Positions 14,001 to 28,331 of a stretch of 64,000 bases of DNA are shown here, in pieces. Source of the DNA: Halictus rubicundus (Eukaryota; Arthropoda; Insecta; Hymenoptera; Halictidae); contig NW_027488860.1 in the NCBI RefSeq assembly GCF_050948215.1, forward strand, positions 124,001 to 188,000. The letters run 5' to 3'. The notes under the pieces are model-generated. The model had not been told where the DNA came from and did no database searches. It was given only the letters and a program-made list of their open reading frames with translations. Positions within the stretch are counted from its first letter, which is position 1. Each line of letters opens with the position of its first letter. The translations under genes and the position numbers were made by a program.

Positions 14001-16330
14001 TCCTCTATCCTATCCTCTATCCTATCCTCTATCCTATCCTCTATCCTATCCTATCCTCTATCCTATCCATTCCCCTATCCTATCCTCTATTCTATCCTCT
14101 ATCCTATCCTCTATCCTATCCTATCCTCTATCCTATCCTATCCTATCCTCTATCCTATCCAATCCTCTATCCTATCCTATCCTCTGTCCTATCTACTATC
14201 GTATAATATCCTCTATCTTATCCAATCCTATATAATATCCTCTATACACTCCAATCCTCTATCCTATCCTATCCTCTATCCTATCCAGCCTCTATCCTAT
14301 CCTATCCTCTATCCAATCCTATCCTCTATCCTATCCTATCCTCTATCCTATCCTATCCTCTATCCTCTCCTATCCTCTATCCTATCCTATCATCTATCCT
14401 ATCCTATCCTCTATCCTATCCAATCCCCTATCCTATACTCTATCTTATCCTATCCTGTATACTATCCTATCCTCATTCCTATCCTATCCTCTATCCTATC
14501 CTATCCTCTATCCTATCCTATCCTCTATCTTATCCTCTATCCTATCCTCTCCTCTATCCTATCCTATCCTCCATCCTATCCTATCCTCTATCCTATCCTA
14601 TCCTCTATCCTATCCTATCCTATCCTCTATCGTCTCCAGTCCTCTATCCTATACAATCCCCTATCATATCCTCTATCGTCTCCTATCCTCTATCCTATCC
14701 TATCCCCTATTATATCCCATCCTCTATCCTATCCACTATCGTATCCTATTCTCTATCCTATCCAATCCTATATCCCATCCTCTATACACTCCAATCCTCT
14801 ATCCTATCCTATCCTCTATCCTATCCTATCCTCTATCCTGCGCTATCCTCTATAATATCCTATCCTCTATCCTAACCTATCCTCTATCCTATCCTATCCT
14901 CTATCCTATCCTATCCTCTATCCTATCCTATCCTCTATCCTATCCTATCCTCTATCCTATCCTATCCTCTATCCTATCCTATCCTCTATCCAATCCTATC
15001 CTCTATCCTATCCTAACCTCTATCCTATCCTATCCTCTATCCTATCCTATCCTCTGTCCTATCCTATCCTCTATAATATCAAATCCTCTATCCTATCCTA
15101 TCCTCTATCCTATCCTATCCTCTATCCTATCCTATCCTCCACCCTATCCTCTCCTCTATCCCATCCTATCCTTCATCCTATCCTATCCTCTATCCTATCC
15201 TATCCTCTATCATATCCTATCCTCTATCCTGTCCTACCCTCTATCCTATAATATCACCTATTCTATCCAATCCTCTATTCTATCCTCTATCCTATCCTAT
15301 CCTCTGTCCTATCCACTATCGTATAATATCCTCTATCCTATCCTATCCTATCCTCTATCCTATCCTATCCTCTATCCGATCCTATCCTCTATCCTATCCT
15401 ATCCTCTATCCTATCCTATCCTCTATCCAACCCTATCCTCTATCCTATCCTATCCTATCCTCTATCCTATCCTATCCTCTATCCTATCCTATCCTCTATC
15501 CTATCCTATCGTCTATCCTATCCTATCCTCTATACTATCCTATCCTCTATCCTATCCTATCCTCTATCCTGTCCTATCCTCTATCCTATAATAGCCCCTA
15601 TCCTATCCAATCCTCTATCCTATCCTCTATCCTATCGTCTATCCTATCCTCTATCCTATCCTATCCTCTATCCTATCCATTCCCCTATCCTATCCTCTAT
15701 TCTATCCTCTATCCTATCCTCTATCCTTTCCCATTCTACATCCTATCCTCTATCCTATCCTATCCTCTATCCTATCCTATCCTCTATCCTATCCTATCCT
15801 CTATCCTATCCTCTATCCTATCCTCTATCCTATCCTCTATCCTATCCTCTATCCTATCCTATCCTCCATCGTCTCCAGTCCTCTATCTTATCATATCCTC
15901 TATCCTATCCTATCCTCTATCCTATCCTATCCTCTATTATATCCCATCCTCTATCCTATCCACTATCGTATCCTATTCTCTATCCTATCCAATCCTATAT
16001 CCCATCCTCTATACACTCCAATCCTCTATCCTATCCTATCCTCTATCCTATCCTATACTCTATCCTACGCTATCCTCTATAATATCCTATCCTCTATCCT
16101 ATCCTATCCTCTATCCTGTCCTATCCTCTATCCTATAATATCCCCTATCCTATCCAATCCTCTATCCTATCCTCTATCCTATCCTCTATCCTATCCTCTA
16201 TCCTATCCTATCCTCTATCCTATCCATTCCCCTATCCTATCCTCTATTCTATCCTCTATCCTATCCTCTATCCTTTCCCATTCTACATCCTATCCTCTAT
16301 CCTATCCTATCCTCTATTCTATCCTATCCT
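14001..16330. repeat. Family A mosaic edge
   Basis: Satellite carrying degraded family A markers: TATACACTCC near 14,245, 14,780 and 16,011, a CCTGCGCTATCC variant at 14,838 and CCTACGCTATCC at 16,064. There is no stable long period that I can follow by eye. The last TATACACTCC of the left arm lies here, so I place the family A/B border at about 16.3 kb. No gene. Confidence 0.6.
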
Positions 16331-18664
16331 CTATCGTCTCCTATCCGCTATGCGATCCTATCCTCTATCCTATCCTAACCTCTATCCTATCCAATCCTAT
16401 ATCCTATCCTATCCGCTAACCTATCCTATCCTCTATCCTATCCAATCCCCTATCCTATCCTCTACCCGATCCTATCCTCTATCCTATCCTATCCTCCATA
16501 ATATCGTATCCTCTACCCTATCCTATCCGCTATCCTATCCTATCCTCTATTCTATCCTATCCTATATCCTATCCTATCCTCTATCGTGTCCTATCCTCTA
16601 TGCGATCCTATCCTCTATCCTATCCTAACCTCTATACTATCCTATCCTCTATCATATTCTATCCTCTATCGTATCCAATCCCCTATCCTATCCTCTATCC
16701 GATCCTATCATCTATCCTATCCTATCCTCATTCCTATCCTATCCTCTATCCTATTCTATCCTCTATCCTATCCAATCCCCTATCCTATCCTCTATCCGAT
16801 CATATCCTCTATCCTATCCTATTCTCTATCCTATCCTATCCTCTATCCTATCCTATCCTCTACCCTATCCTATCCTCTATCCTATCCTATCCTCTATCCT
16901 ATCCTATCCTCTATCCTATTCTATATTCTATCCGATCCTATACGATCCTCTATATTATCCTATCCTCTATCCTATCCTATCCTCATTCCTATCCTATCCT
17001 CTATCCTATCCTATCCTCTATCCTATTCTATACTCTACCCTATCCTACCTGCTATTCTATCCTATCCTCTATCCTATCCTATATTCTATCCGATCCTATT
17101 CGATCCTCTATCTTATCCTATCCTCTATCCTATCCTATCCTCATTCCTATCCTATCCTCTATCCTATCCTATCCTCTATCCTATTCTATCTTCTATCCTA
17201 TCCAATCCCCTATCCTATGTTCTATCCGATCCTATCCTATCCTCTATCCTATTCTATCCTCTATCCTATCCAATCCCCTATCCTATCCGCTATCCGATCA
17301 TATCCTCTATCCTATCCTATACTCTATAATATCGTATCCTCTATCCTATTATATCCTCCATCCTATAATATCATCTATCCTATCCTATTCTCTACCCTAT
17401 CCAATCCCCTATCCTATCCTCTATCCTATCCTATCCTCTATCCTATCCTATTCTCTATCCTATCCTCTATCCTATCCAATCCCCCATCCTTTCCTCTATT
17501 CGATGCTCTTCTCTATAATATGGTATCCTCTATCCTATCCTGTCCTCTATCCTATTCTCTATCCTATACTATCCTCTATCCTATCCTATCCTCTATCCTA
17601 TCCTCTATCCTATCCTCTATCCTATCCTCTATCCTATCCTATCCTCAATCCTATCCTATCCTCTATACTATCATATCCTCTATCCTATCCTATACTCTAT
17701 CCTATCCTATCCGCTACCCTATCCTATCCTCTATCCTATCCTATCCTCTATCCTATCCTATTCCTCTATCCTATCCTATCCTCTATTCTATCCTATCCTC
17801 TATCGTCTCCTATCCGCTATGCGATCCTATCCTCTATCCTATCCTAACTTCTATCCTATCCAATCCTATATCCTATCCTATCAGCTAACCTATCCTATCC
17901 TCTATCCTATCGAATCCCCTATCCTATCCTCCATCCTATCCTATCCTCTATCCTATCCTCTATCCTATCCTATCCTCAATCCTATCCTATCCTGTATACT
18001 ATCATATCCTCTATCCTATTCTATACTCTATCCTATCCTATCCGCTACCCTATCCTATCCTCTATCCTATCCTATCCTCTATCCTATCCTATCCTCTATC
18101 GTCTCCTATCCTCTATGCGATCCTATCCTCTATCCTATCCTAACCTCTATCCTATCCAATCCCCTATCCTATCCTCTATCCGATACTATCCTATATCCTA
18201 TCCTATCCTCTATAATATCGTATCCTCTATCCTATAATATCATCTACCCTATCCTATTCTCTATCCTATCCTATCCTCTATCCTATCCTATCCTCTATCG
18301 TCTCCTATCTTCTATCCTATCCAATCCCCTGTCCTATCCTCTATTCTGTCCTATTCTCTATCCTATCCTATCCTCCATAATATCGTATCCTCTATCCTAT
18401 CCTATCCGCTATCCTATCCTATCCTCTATCCTATAATATCCCCTATCCTATCCAATCCTCTATCCTATCCTCTATCCTATCGTCTATCCTATCCTATTCT
18501 CTATTCTATCATATCCTCTATCCTATCCTATCCTCTATCGTCTCCTATCTTCTATCCTATCCAATCCCCTGTCCTATCCTCTATTCTGTCCTATTCTCTA
18601 TCCTATCCTCTATCCTATCCTATCCTCTATCCTATCCTATCCTCTATCCTAACCTATCCTATCC
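16331..18664. repeat. Family B satellite, mosaic start
   Basis: The first family B markers appear here: CTATGCGATCC at 16,349 and 16,599 and again at 17,818 and 18,114, followed by TAACCTCTATCC and often CCGCTAACC. The block is a patchwork of short duplicated strings without one clear period. No coding or RNA feature is seen. Confidence 0.6.
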
Positions 18665-21600
18665 TCTACCCTATCCTATCCCCTATCCTATACTATCCTG
18701 TATCCTATTCTATACTCTATCCTATCCTATCCGCTTTCCTATCCTATCCTCTATCCTATCCTATCCTATATCCTATCCTATCCTCAATCCTATCCTATCC
18801 TCTATCCTATCATATTCTCTATAATATCCTCTATCCTATCCTATCCTCTATCCTATCATATTCTCTATAATATCCTCTATCCTATCCTATCCTCTATCCT
18901 ATCCTATCCAATCCTCTATCTTATCCGATCCTCTATCCTATCCTATCCTCTATAATATCGTATCCTCTATCATATCCTACCCTCTTTCCTATAATATCAT
19001 CTATCATATCCTATTCCCTATCCTATCCTATCCTATCAACAATCCTATCCAATCCCCTATCCTATCCAATCCTATATCCTATCCTATCCGCTATCCCATC
19101 CTATCCTCTATCCTATAATATCCTCTATCCTATCCTATCCTCTATCCTGACTTATCCTCCATCCTATCCTATCCTCTATAATATCGTATCCTCTATCATA
19201 TCCTATCCTCTTTCCTATAATATCATCTATCATATCCTATTCTCTATCCTATCCTATCCTATCAACTATCCTATCCAATCCCCTATCCTATCCTCTATCC
19301 TATCCTATCCGCTATCCCATCCTATCCTCTATTCTATAATATCCCCCATCCTATCCAATCCTCTATCCTATCCTCTATCCTATCCTATCCTCTATCCTAT
19401 CCTATCCTCTATCCTATCCTATCCTCTATCCTATCCTATCCTCTATCCTATCCTATCCAATCCTCTATCTTATCCGATCCTCTATCCTATCCTATCCTCT
19501 ATAATATCGTATCCTCTATCATATCCTATCCTCTATCCTATCCTATCCTCTATCCTATCCTATCCTCTATCCTATCCTATCCTCTATATTATCCTATCTT
19601 CTATCCTATCCAATCCCCTGTCCTATCCTCTATTCTGTCCTATTCTCTATCCTATCCTCTATCATATCCTATCCTCTATCCTATCCTATCCTCTATCCTA
19701 TCCTATCCTCTATTGTATCCTATCCTCTATCGTCTCCTATCCGCTATGCGATCCTATCCTCTATCCTATCCTAACCTCTATCCTATCCAATCCTATATCC
19801 TATCCTATCAGCTAACCTATCCTATCCTCTATCCTATCGAATCCCCTATCCTATCCTCCATCCTATCCTATCCTCTATCCTATCCTCTATCCTATCCTAT
19901 CCTCAATCCTATCCTATCCTGTATACTATCATATCCTCTATCCTATTCTATACTCTATCCCATCCTATCCGCTACCCTATCCTATCCTCTATCCTATCCT
20001 ATCCTCTATCCTATCCTATCCTCTATCGTCTCCTATCCTCTATGCGATCCTATCCTCTATCCTATCCTAACCTCCATCCTATCCAATCCCCTATCCTATC
20101 CAATCCTATATCCTATCCTATCCCCTATCCCATCCTATCCTCTATCCTATAATATCCTCTATCCTATCCTATCCTCTATCCTATCCTATACTCTATCCTA
20201 TCCTATCCTCTATCCTATCCTATCCTCTATCCTATCCTACCCTCTATCCTATCCTATCTTCTATCCTATCCAATCCCCTATCCTATGTTCTATCCGATCC
20301 TATCCTATCCTCTATCCTATCCTATCCTCTATCCTATCCTATCCAATCCCCTATCGTATCCTCTATCCTATCCTATCCTCTATCTTCTCCTATCTTCTAT
20401 CCTATCCAATCCCCTGTCCTATCCTCTGTTCTGTCCTATTCTCTATCCTATCCTCTATCCTATCCTATCCTCTATCCTATCCTATCCTCTATCCTATCCT
20501 ATCCTCCATCCTATCCTATCCTCTACCATATTCTATCCTCTATCGTATCCAATCCCCTATCCTATCCTCTATCCGATCCTATCATCTATCCTATCCTATC
20601 CTCCATAATATCGTATCCAAACCCCTATCCTATCCTCTATCCTATCCTATCCTCTATCCTATCCTATCCTCTATTGTATCCTATCGTCTATCGTCTCCTA
20701 TCCGCTATGCGATCCTATCCTCTATCCTATCCTAACCTCTATCCTATCCAATCCTATATCCTATCCTATCCGCTAACCTATCCTATCCTCTATCCTATCC
20801 AATCCCCTATCCTATCCTCTATCCGATCCTATCGTCTATCCTATCCTATCCTCTATAATATCGTATCCTCTATCCTATAATATCATCTAACCTATTCTAT
20901 ACTCTATCCTATCCTATCCTCTATCCTATCCTATCCTCATCCTATCCTATCCTCTATCATATTCTATCCTCTATCGTATCCAATCCCCTATCCTATCCTC
21001 TATCCGATCCTATCATCTATCCTATCCTATCCTCCATAATATCGTATCCAAACCCCTATCCTATCCTCTATCCGATCCTATCATCTATCCTATCCTATCC
21101 TCCATAATATCGTATCCTCTACCCTATCCTATCCGCTATCCTATCCCATCCTCTATCCTATCCTATCCTCTATCCTCTCCTATCCTCAATCCTATCCTAT
21201 CCTCTATCCTATCCTATCCTCTATCCTATTCTATACTCTATCCTATCCTATACGCTATCCTAGGATATCCTCTATCCTATCTTATTCTCTATCCTATCCT
21301 CTATCCTATCCTCTAACCTATCCTCTATCCTATCCTATCCTCTATCCTATCCTATCCTCTATCCTATCCTATCCTCTATCCTATCCTATCCTCTATCCTA
21401 TCCTATCCTCTATCCTATCCTATCCTCTATCCTATCCAATCCTCTATCCTATCCTATCCTCTATCCTATCCTATCCTCTATCCTATCCTATCCTCTATCC
21501 TATCCTATCCTCTATCCTATCCTATCCTCTATCCTATCCTATCCTATCCTCTATCCTATCCTATCCTCTATCCTATCCTATCCTCTATCCTATCCTATCC

Positions 21601-22373
21601 TCTATCCTATCCTATCCTCTATCCTATCCTATCCTCTATCCTATCTTATCCTCTATCCTATCCTATCCTCTATCCTATCCTATCCGATCCTCTAGCCTAT
21701 CCTATCCTCTATAATATCGTATCCTCTATCATATCCTATCCTCTTTCCTATAATATCATCTATCATATCCTATTCTCTATCCTATCCTATCCTATCAACA
21801 ATCCTATCCAATCCCCTATCCTATCCTCTATCCTATCCTATCCTCTATCGTATCCTATCCTCTATCCTATCCAATCCTATATCCTATCCTATCCGCTATC
21901 CCATCCTATCCTCTATCCTATAATATCATCTATCATATCCTATTCTCTATCCTATCCTATCCTATCAACAACCCTATCCCATCCCCTATCCTATCCTCTA
22001 CCCTATCCTATCCTCTATCCTATCCTATCCTCTATCGTCTCCAATCTTCTATCGTATCCAATCCCCTATCCTATGTTCTATCCGATCCTATCCTATCCTC
22101 TATCCTATCCTATCCGATCCTCTAGCCTATCCTATCCTCTATAATATCGTATCCAATCCCCTATCCTATCCTCTATCCTATAATATCCTCTATCCTATCC
22201 TATCCAATCCCCTATCGTATCCTCTATCCTATCCTATCCTCTATCGTCTCCAATCTTCTATCCTATCCAATCCCCTATCCTATGTTCTATCCGATCCTAT
22301 CCTATCCTCTATCCTATCCTATCCTCTATCCTATCCTATCCTCTATCCTATCCTATCCTATCCTCTACCCTAT
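18665..22373. repeat. Family B higher-order unit 1, 3,709 bp
   Basis: The unit is bounded by the string TCTACCCTATCCTATCCCC at 18,665 and 22,374. Markers in order include CATATTCTCTATAAT (18,821 and next), CTGACTTATCC (19,147), TCAACTATCC, a TTGTATCC/CTATGCGATCC pair near 19,713-19,750 and a pure 12-mer tract at about 21,310-21,670. The same order follows in the next unit at offsets of 3,682-4,075 bp. A 12-bp palindrome lies at 21,256. Confidence 0.8.
21256..21267. repeat. Perfect palindrome in satellite
   Basis: TATCCTAGGATA is its own reverse complement. It puts a GG doublet on the otherwise G-poor + strand and is flanked by TACGC on the left. Its context (TACGCTATCCTAGGATATCC) recurs four more times in the window. 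Confidence 0.9.
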
Positions 22374-25300
22374 CCTATCCCCTATCCTATACTATACTGT
22401 ATCCTATTCTATACTCTATCCTATCCTATCCGCTATCCTATCCTATCCTCTATCCTATCCTATCCTATATCCTATCCTATCCTCAATCCTATCCTATCCT
22501 CTATCCTATCATATTCTCTATAATATCCTCTATCCTATCCTATCCTCTATCCTATCATATTCTCTATAATATCCTCTATCCTATCCTATCCTCTATCCTA
22601 TCCTATCCAATCCTCTATCTTATCCGATCCTCTATCCTATCCTATCCTCTATAATATCGTATCCTCTATCATATCCTATCCTCTTTCCTATAATATCATC
22701 TATCATATCCTATTCCCTATCCTATCCTATCCTATCAACAATCCTATCCAATCCCCTATCCTATCCAATCCTATATCCTATCCTATCCGCTATCCCATCC
22801 TATCCTCTATCCTATAATATCCTCTATCCTATCCTATCCTCTATCCTGACTTATCCTCCATCCTATCCTATCCTCTATAATATCGTATCCTCTATCATAT
22901 CCTATCCTCTTTCCTATAATATCATCTATCATATCCTATTCTCTATCCTATCCTATCCTATCAACTATCCTATCCAATCCCCTATCCTATCCTCTATCCT
23001 ATCCTATCCGCTATCCCATCCTATCCTCTATTCTATAATATCCCCCATCCTATCCAATCCTCTATCCTATCCTCTATCCTATCCTATCCTCTATCCTATC
23101 CTATCCTCTATCCTATCCTATCCTCTATCCTATCCTATCCAATCCTCTATCTTATCCGATCCTCTATCCTATCCTATCCTCTATAATATCGTATCCTCTA
23201 TCATATCCTATCCTCTATCCTATCCTATCCTCTATCCTATCCTATCCTCTATCCTATCCTATCCTCTATATTATCCTATCTTCTATCCTATCCAATCCCC
23301 TGTCCTATCCTCTATTCTGTCCTATTCTCTATCCTATCCTCTATCATATCCTATCCTCTATCCTATCCTATCCTCTATCCTATCCTATCCTCTATTGTAT
23401 CCTATCCTCTATCGTCTCCTATCCGCTATGCGATCCTATCCTCTATCCTATCCTAACCTCTATCCTATCCAATCCTATATCCTATCCTATCAGCTAACCT
23501 ATCCTATCCTCTATCCTATCGAATCCCCTATCCTATCCTCCATCCTATCCTATCCTGTATACTATCATATCCTCTATCCTATTCTATACTCTATCCCATC
23601 CTATCCGCTACCCTATCCTATCCTCTATCCTATCCTATCCTCTATCCTATCCTATCCTCTATCGTCTCCTATCCTCTATGCGATCCTATCCTCTATCCTA
23701 TCCTAACCTCCATCCTATCCAATCCCCTATCCTATCCAATCCTATATCCTATCCTATCCCCTATCCCATCCTATCCTCTATCCTATAATATCCTCTATCC
23801 TATCCTATCCTCTATCCTATCCTATACTCTATCCTATCCTATCCTCTATCCTATCCTATCCTCTATCCTATCCTATCCTCTATCCTATCCTATCTTCTAT
23901 CCTATCCAATCCCCTATCCTATGTTCTATCCGATCCTATCCTATCCTCTATCCTATCCTATCCTCTATCCTATAATATCCTCTATCCTATCCTATCCAAT
24001 CCCCTATCGTATCCTCTATCCTATCCTATCCTCTATCTTCTCCTATCTTCTATCCTATCCAATCCCCTGTCCTATCCTCTGTTCTGTCCTATTCTCTATC
24101 CTATCCTCTATCCTATCCTATCCTCTATCCTATCCTATCCTCTATCCTATCCTATCCTCCATCCTATCCTATCCTCTACCATATTCTATCCTCTATCGTA
24201 TCCAATCCCCTATCCTATCCTCTATCCGATCCTATCATCTATCCTATCCTATCCTCCATAATATCGTATCCAAACCCCTATCCTATCCTCTATCCGATCC
24301 TATCATCTATCCTATCCTATCCTCCATAATATTGTATCCTCTACCCTATCCTATCTGCTATCCTATCCTATCCTCTATCCTATCCTATCCTCTATCCTAT
24401 CCTACCTTCTATCGTGTCCTATCCTCTATGCGATCCTATCCTCTATCCTATCCTAACCTCTATCCTATCCAATCCTATATCCTATCCTATCCGCTAACCT
24501 ATCCAATCCTCTATCCTATCCTCTATCCTATCCTCTATCCTATCCTATCCTCTATCCTATAATATCATCTACCCTATCCTATTCTCTATCCTATCCTATC
24601 CTCTATCCTATCTTCTCCTCTATCGTCTCCTATCTTCTATCCTATCCAATCCCCTGTCCTATCCTCTATTCTGTCCTATTATCTATCCTATCCTCTATCA
24701 TATCCTATCCTCTATCCTATCCTATCCTCTATCCTATCCTATCCTCTATTGTATCCTATCGTCTATCGTCTCCTATCCGCTATGCGATCCTATCCTCTAT
24801 CCTATCCTAACCTCTATCCTATCCAATCCTATATCCTATCCTATCCGCTAACCTATCCTATCCTCTATCCTATCCAATCCCCTATCCTATCCTCTATCCG
24901 ATCCTATCGTCTATCCTATCCTATCCTCTATAATATCGTATCCTCTATCCTATAATATCATCTAACCTATTCTATACTCTATCCTATCCTATCCTCTATC
25001 CTATCCTATCCTCATCCTATCCTATCCTCTATCATATTCTATCCTCTATCGTATCCAATCCCCTATCCTATCCTCTATCCGATCCTATCATCTATCCTAT
25101 CCTATCCTCCATAATATCGTATCCAAACCCCTATCCTATCCTCTATCCGATCCTATCATCTATCCTATCCTATCCTCCATAATATCGTATCCTCTACCCT
25201 ATCCTATCCGCTATCCTATCCCATCCTCTATCCTATCCTATCCTCTATCCTCTCCTATCCTCAATCCTATCCTATCCTCTATCCTATCCTATCCTCTATC

Positions 25301-26572
25301 CTATTCTATACTCTATCCTATCCTATCCTCTATCCTATCCTATCCTCTATCCTATCCTATCCTCTATCCTATCCTATCCTCTATCCTATCCTATCCTCTA
25401 TCCTATCCTATCCTCTATCCTATCCAATCCTCTATCCTATCCTATCCTCTATCCTATCCTATCCTCTATCCTATCCTATCCTCTATCCTATCCTATCCTC
25501 TATCCTATCCTATCCTCTATCCTATCCTATCCTATCCTCTATCCTATCCTATCCTCTATCCTATCCTATCCTCTATCCTATCCTATCCTCTATCCTATCC
25601 TATCCTCTATCCTATCCTATCCTCTATCCTATCTTATCCTCTATCCTATCCTATCCTCTATCCTATCCTATCCGATCCTCTAGCCTATCCGATCCTCTAG
25701 CCTATCCTATCCTCTATAATATCGTATCCTCTATCATATCCTATCCTCTTTCCTATAATATCATCTATCATATCCTATTCTCTATCCTATCCTATCCTAT
25801 CAACAATCCTATCCAATCCCCTATCCTATCCTCTATCCTATCCTATCCTCTATCGTATCCTATCCTCTATCCTATCCAATCCTATATCCTATCCTATCCG
25901 CTATCCCATCCTATCCTCTATCCTATAATATCATCTATCATATCCTATTCTCTATCCTATCCTATCCTATCAACAACCCTATCCCATCCCCTATCCTATC
26001 CTCTATCCTATCCTATCCTCTATCGTATCCTATCCTCTATCCTATCCAATCCTATATCCTATCCTATCCGCTATCCCATCCTATCCTCTATCCTATAATA
26101 TCATCTATCATATCCTATTCTCTATCCTATCCTATCCTATCAACAATCCTATCCAATCCCCTATCCTATGCTCTACCCTATCCTATCCTCTATCCTATCC
26201 TATCCTCTATCGTCTCCAATCTTCTATCGTATCCAATCCCCTATCCTATGTTCTATCCGATCCTATCCTATCCTCTATCCTATCCTATCCGATCCTCTAG
26301 CCTATCCTATCCTCTATAATATCGCATCCAATCCCCTATCCTATCCTCTATCCTATAATATCCTCTATCCTATCCTATCCAATCCCCTATCGTATCCTCT
26401 ATCCTATCCTATCCTCTATCGTCTCCAATCTTCTATCCTATCCAATCCCCTATCCTATGTTCTATCCGATCCTATCCTATCCTCTATCCTATCCTATCCT
26501 CTATCCTATCCTATCCTCTATCCTATCCTATCCTCTATCCTATCCTATCCTCTATCCTATCCTATCCTATCC
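22374..26572. repeat. Family B higher-order unit 2, 4,199 bp
   Basis: This is the second copy of the preceding unit, with the same marker order (CATATTCTCTATAAT at 22,510, CTGACTTATCC at 22,846, CTATGCGATCC near 23,427). It is about 490 bp longer. Extra material lies between about 24,340 and 24,740 (the offset rises from 3,682 to 4,075 bp) and an additional TCAACAACCC-containing segment lies near 25,900-26,150. The TATCCTAGGATA palindrome of unit 1 is missing here; the pure 12-mer tract follows directly after a TATACTC variant at about 25,310. Confidence 0.78.
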
Positions 26573-28063
26573 TCTACCCTATCCTATCGCCTATCCTATA
26601 CTATACTGTATCCTATTCTATACTCTATCCTATCCTATCCAATATCCTATCCTATCCTCTATCCTATCCTATCCTATATCCTATCCTATCCTCAATCCTA
26701 TCCTATCCTCTATCCTATCATATTCTCTATAATATCCTCTATCCTATCCTATCCTCTATCCTATCATATTCTCTATAATATCCTCTATCCTATCCTATCC
26801 TCTATCCTATCCTATCCAATCCTCTATCTTATCCGATCCTCTATCCTATCCTATCCTCTATAATATCGTATCCTCTATCATATCCTATCCTCTTTCCTAT
26901 AATATCATCTATCATATCCTATTCCCTATCCTATCCTTTCCTATCAACAATCCTATCCAATCCCCTATCCTATCCAATCCTATCTCCTATCCTATCCGCT
27001 ATCCCATCCTATGCTCTATCCTATAATATCCTCTATCCTATCCTATCCTCTATCCTGACTTATCCTCCATCCTATCCTATCCTCTATAATATCGTATCCT
27101 CTATCATATCCTATCCTCTTTCCTATAATATCATCTATCATATCCTATTCTCTATCCTATCCTATCCTATCAACCATCCTATCCAATCCCCTATCCTATC
27201 CTCTATCCTATCCTCTATCCTATCCTATAAGCTATCCCATCCTATCCTCTATTCTATAATATCCACCATCCTATCCAATCCTCTATCCTATCTTATCCTC
27301 TATCCTATCCAATCCCCTATCCTATGCTCTACCCTATCCTATCCTCTATCCTATCCTATCCTCTATCGTCTCCAATCTTCTATCCTATCCAATCCCCTAT
27401 CCTATCCTCAATCCTATCCAATCCGAAATCCTATCCTCTATCCGATCCTATCCTCTATCTGATCATATCCAATATCCTATCCTATCCTATCCTCTATCGT
27501 ATCCTATCCTCTATCCTATCCTATCCTATGTCCTATACTGTATTGTATCCTATCCTCTATCCTATCCTATCCTCTATCTTCTCCTATCTTCTATCCTATC
27601 CAATCCCCTGTCCTATCCTCTGTTCTGTCCTATTCTCTATCCTATCCTCTATCCTATCCTCTATCCTATCCTATCCTCTATCCTATCCTATCCTCTATCC
27701 TATCCTATCCTCAATCCTATCCTATCCTCTATCCTATCCTCTATCCTATCCTATCCTCTATCCTATCCTCTATCCTATCCTATCCTCAATCCTATCCTAT
27801 CCTCTTTACTATCATATCCTCTATCCTATTCTATACTCTATCCTATCCTATCCGCTACCCAATCCTATCCTCTATCCTATCCTATCCTCTATCCTATCAT
27901 ATTCTCTATAATATCCTCTATCCTATCCTATCCTCTATCCTATCATATTCTCTATAATATCCTCTATCCTATCCTATCCTCTATCCTATCCTATCCAATC
28001 CTCTATCTTATCCGATCCTCTATCCTATCCTATCCTCTATAATATCGTATCCTGTATCATATC
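26573..28063. repeat. Family B higher-order unit 3, cut short at the LTR
   Basis: The unit begins with TCTACCCTATCCTATCGCC at 26,573, aligned with 18,665 and 22,374. It continues through CATATTCTCTATAAT and CTGACTTATCC (27,055), then diverges. It ends at the solo LTR. The last 60 bp (CTTATCCGATCC, then CTATAATATCG, then ATCATATC) match 26,815-26,883, which supplies the empty-site reference for the insertion. Confidence 0.75.
28060..28063. repeat. Target-site duplication, left copy (TATC)
   Basis: TATC lies directly before the LTR. Uninterrupted paralogous satellite (26,869-26,895) reads ATCATATCCTATCCTCTTT across the same point. The occupied site reads ATCATATC, LTR, then TATCCTATCCTCTTT, so exactly four bases are duplicated. 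Because TATC is the satellite's own word, the proof rests on the empty-site comparison, not the match alone. Confidence 0.85.
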
Positions 28064-28195
28064 TGTGGGAATGATCGCATGAGCTGTGAAGGCCATCAGC
28101 TGACCGGGTCGTTGCCCTCGCGTCATAAACAAGCGTCGCGCACCCGATCGTCGAATGCCGGACGTCTTTTGGAAAAACGCGACGATACGGTCGGA

Positions 28196-28273
28196 ACCAC
28201 GGAAACGCGATAAACGACAGTACCACGAAAACGCGATCAACGGCAGTATCACGAGAACGCGATTAACGATTAG
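28196..28273 (+). repeat. 26-bp tandem repeat inside the LTR
   Basis: Three imperfect 26-bp units start at 28,196, 28,222 and 28,248, each with the pattern A-C/T-CACG-A/G-AACGCGAT-AACG-AG. A weaker fourth relative lies just upstream (AAAAACGCGACGATACGG, from 28,173). Short tandem repeats in the U3 part of an LTR often hold transcription factor sites; that role here is inference only. Confidence 0.75.
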
Positions 28274-28331
28274 AACGAATATAACCCACGGCTTACGATA
28301 AAGGATTAACGATTACGATTACGATTTACGG
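28274..28331 (+). repeat. Degenerate GATTAACG/GATTACG repeats in the LTR
   Basis: Downstream of the 26-bp units, GATTAACGATTAG, GGATTAACGATTACG, ATTACG and ATTTACGG follow one another with short spacers (ATAACCCACGGCTTACG between). The pattern looks like continued slippage of a short AT/CG word. It lies fully inside the LTR. Confidence 0.5.

Larger units (their letters stand above)
1..28063. repeat. Pentamer/12-mer megasatellite, left arm
   Basis: This is an uninterrupted tandem array of TATCC (5 bp) and TCTATCC (7 bp) words, mostly alternating to give a 12-bp monomer, with extra pentamers producing 17-bp units. Scattered point variants (for example TATAAT, CAATCC, GTCTCC) recur in fixed order and define higher-order units listed separately. 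The + strand is nearly free of G. Every apparent reading frame in it is a low-complexity tetrapeptide repeat with no recognisable domain, so no gene is called. The array runs off the left edge of the window. It resembles eukaryotic heterochromatic satellite; I do not recognise a named satellite family. Confidence 0.97.

Noticed and set aside
28020..28252. Two overlapping - strand open frames of about 70 codons across the left LTR edge
   Set aside because: They overlap each other in different frames, one starts in the LTR and ends in satellite, and neither resembles a known protein. LTRs are normally non-coding.
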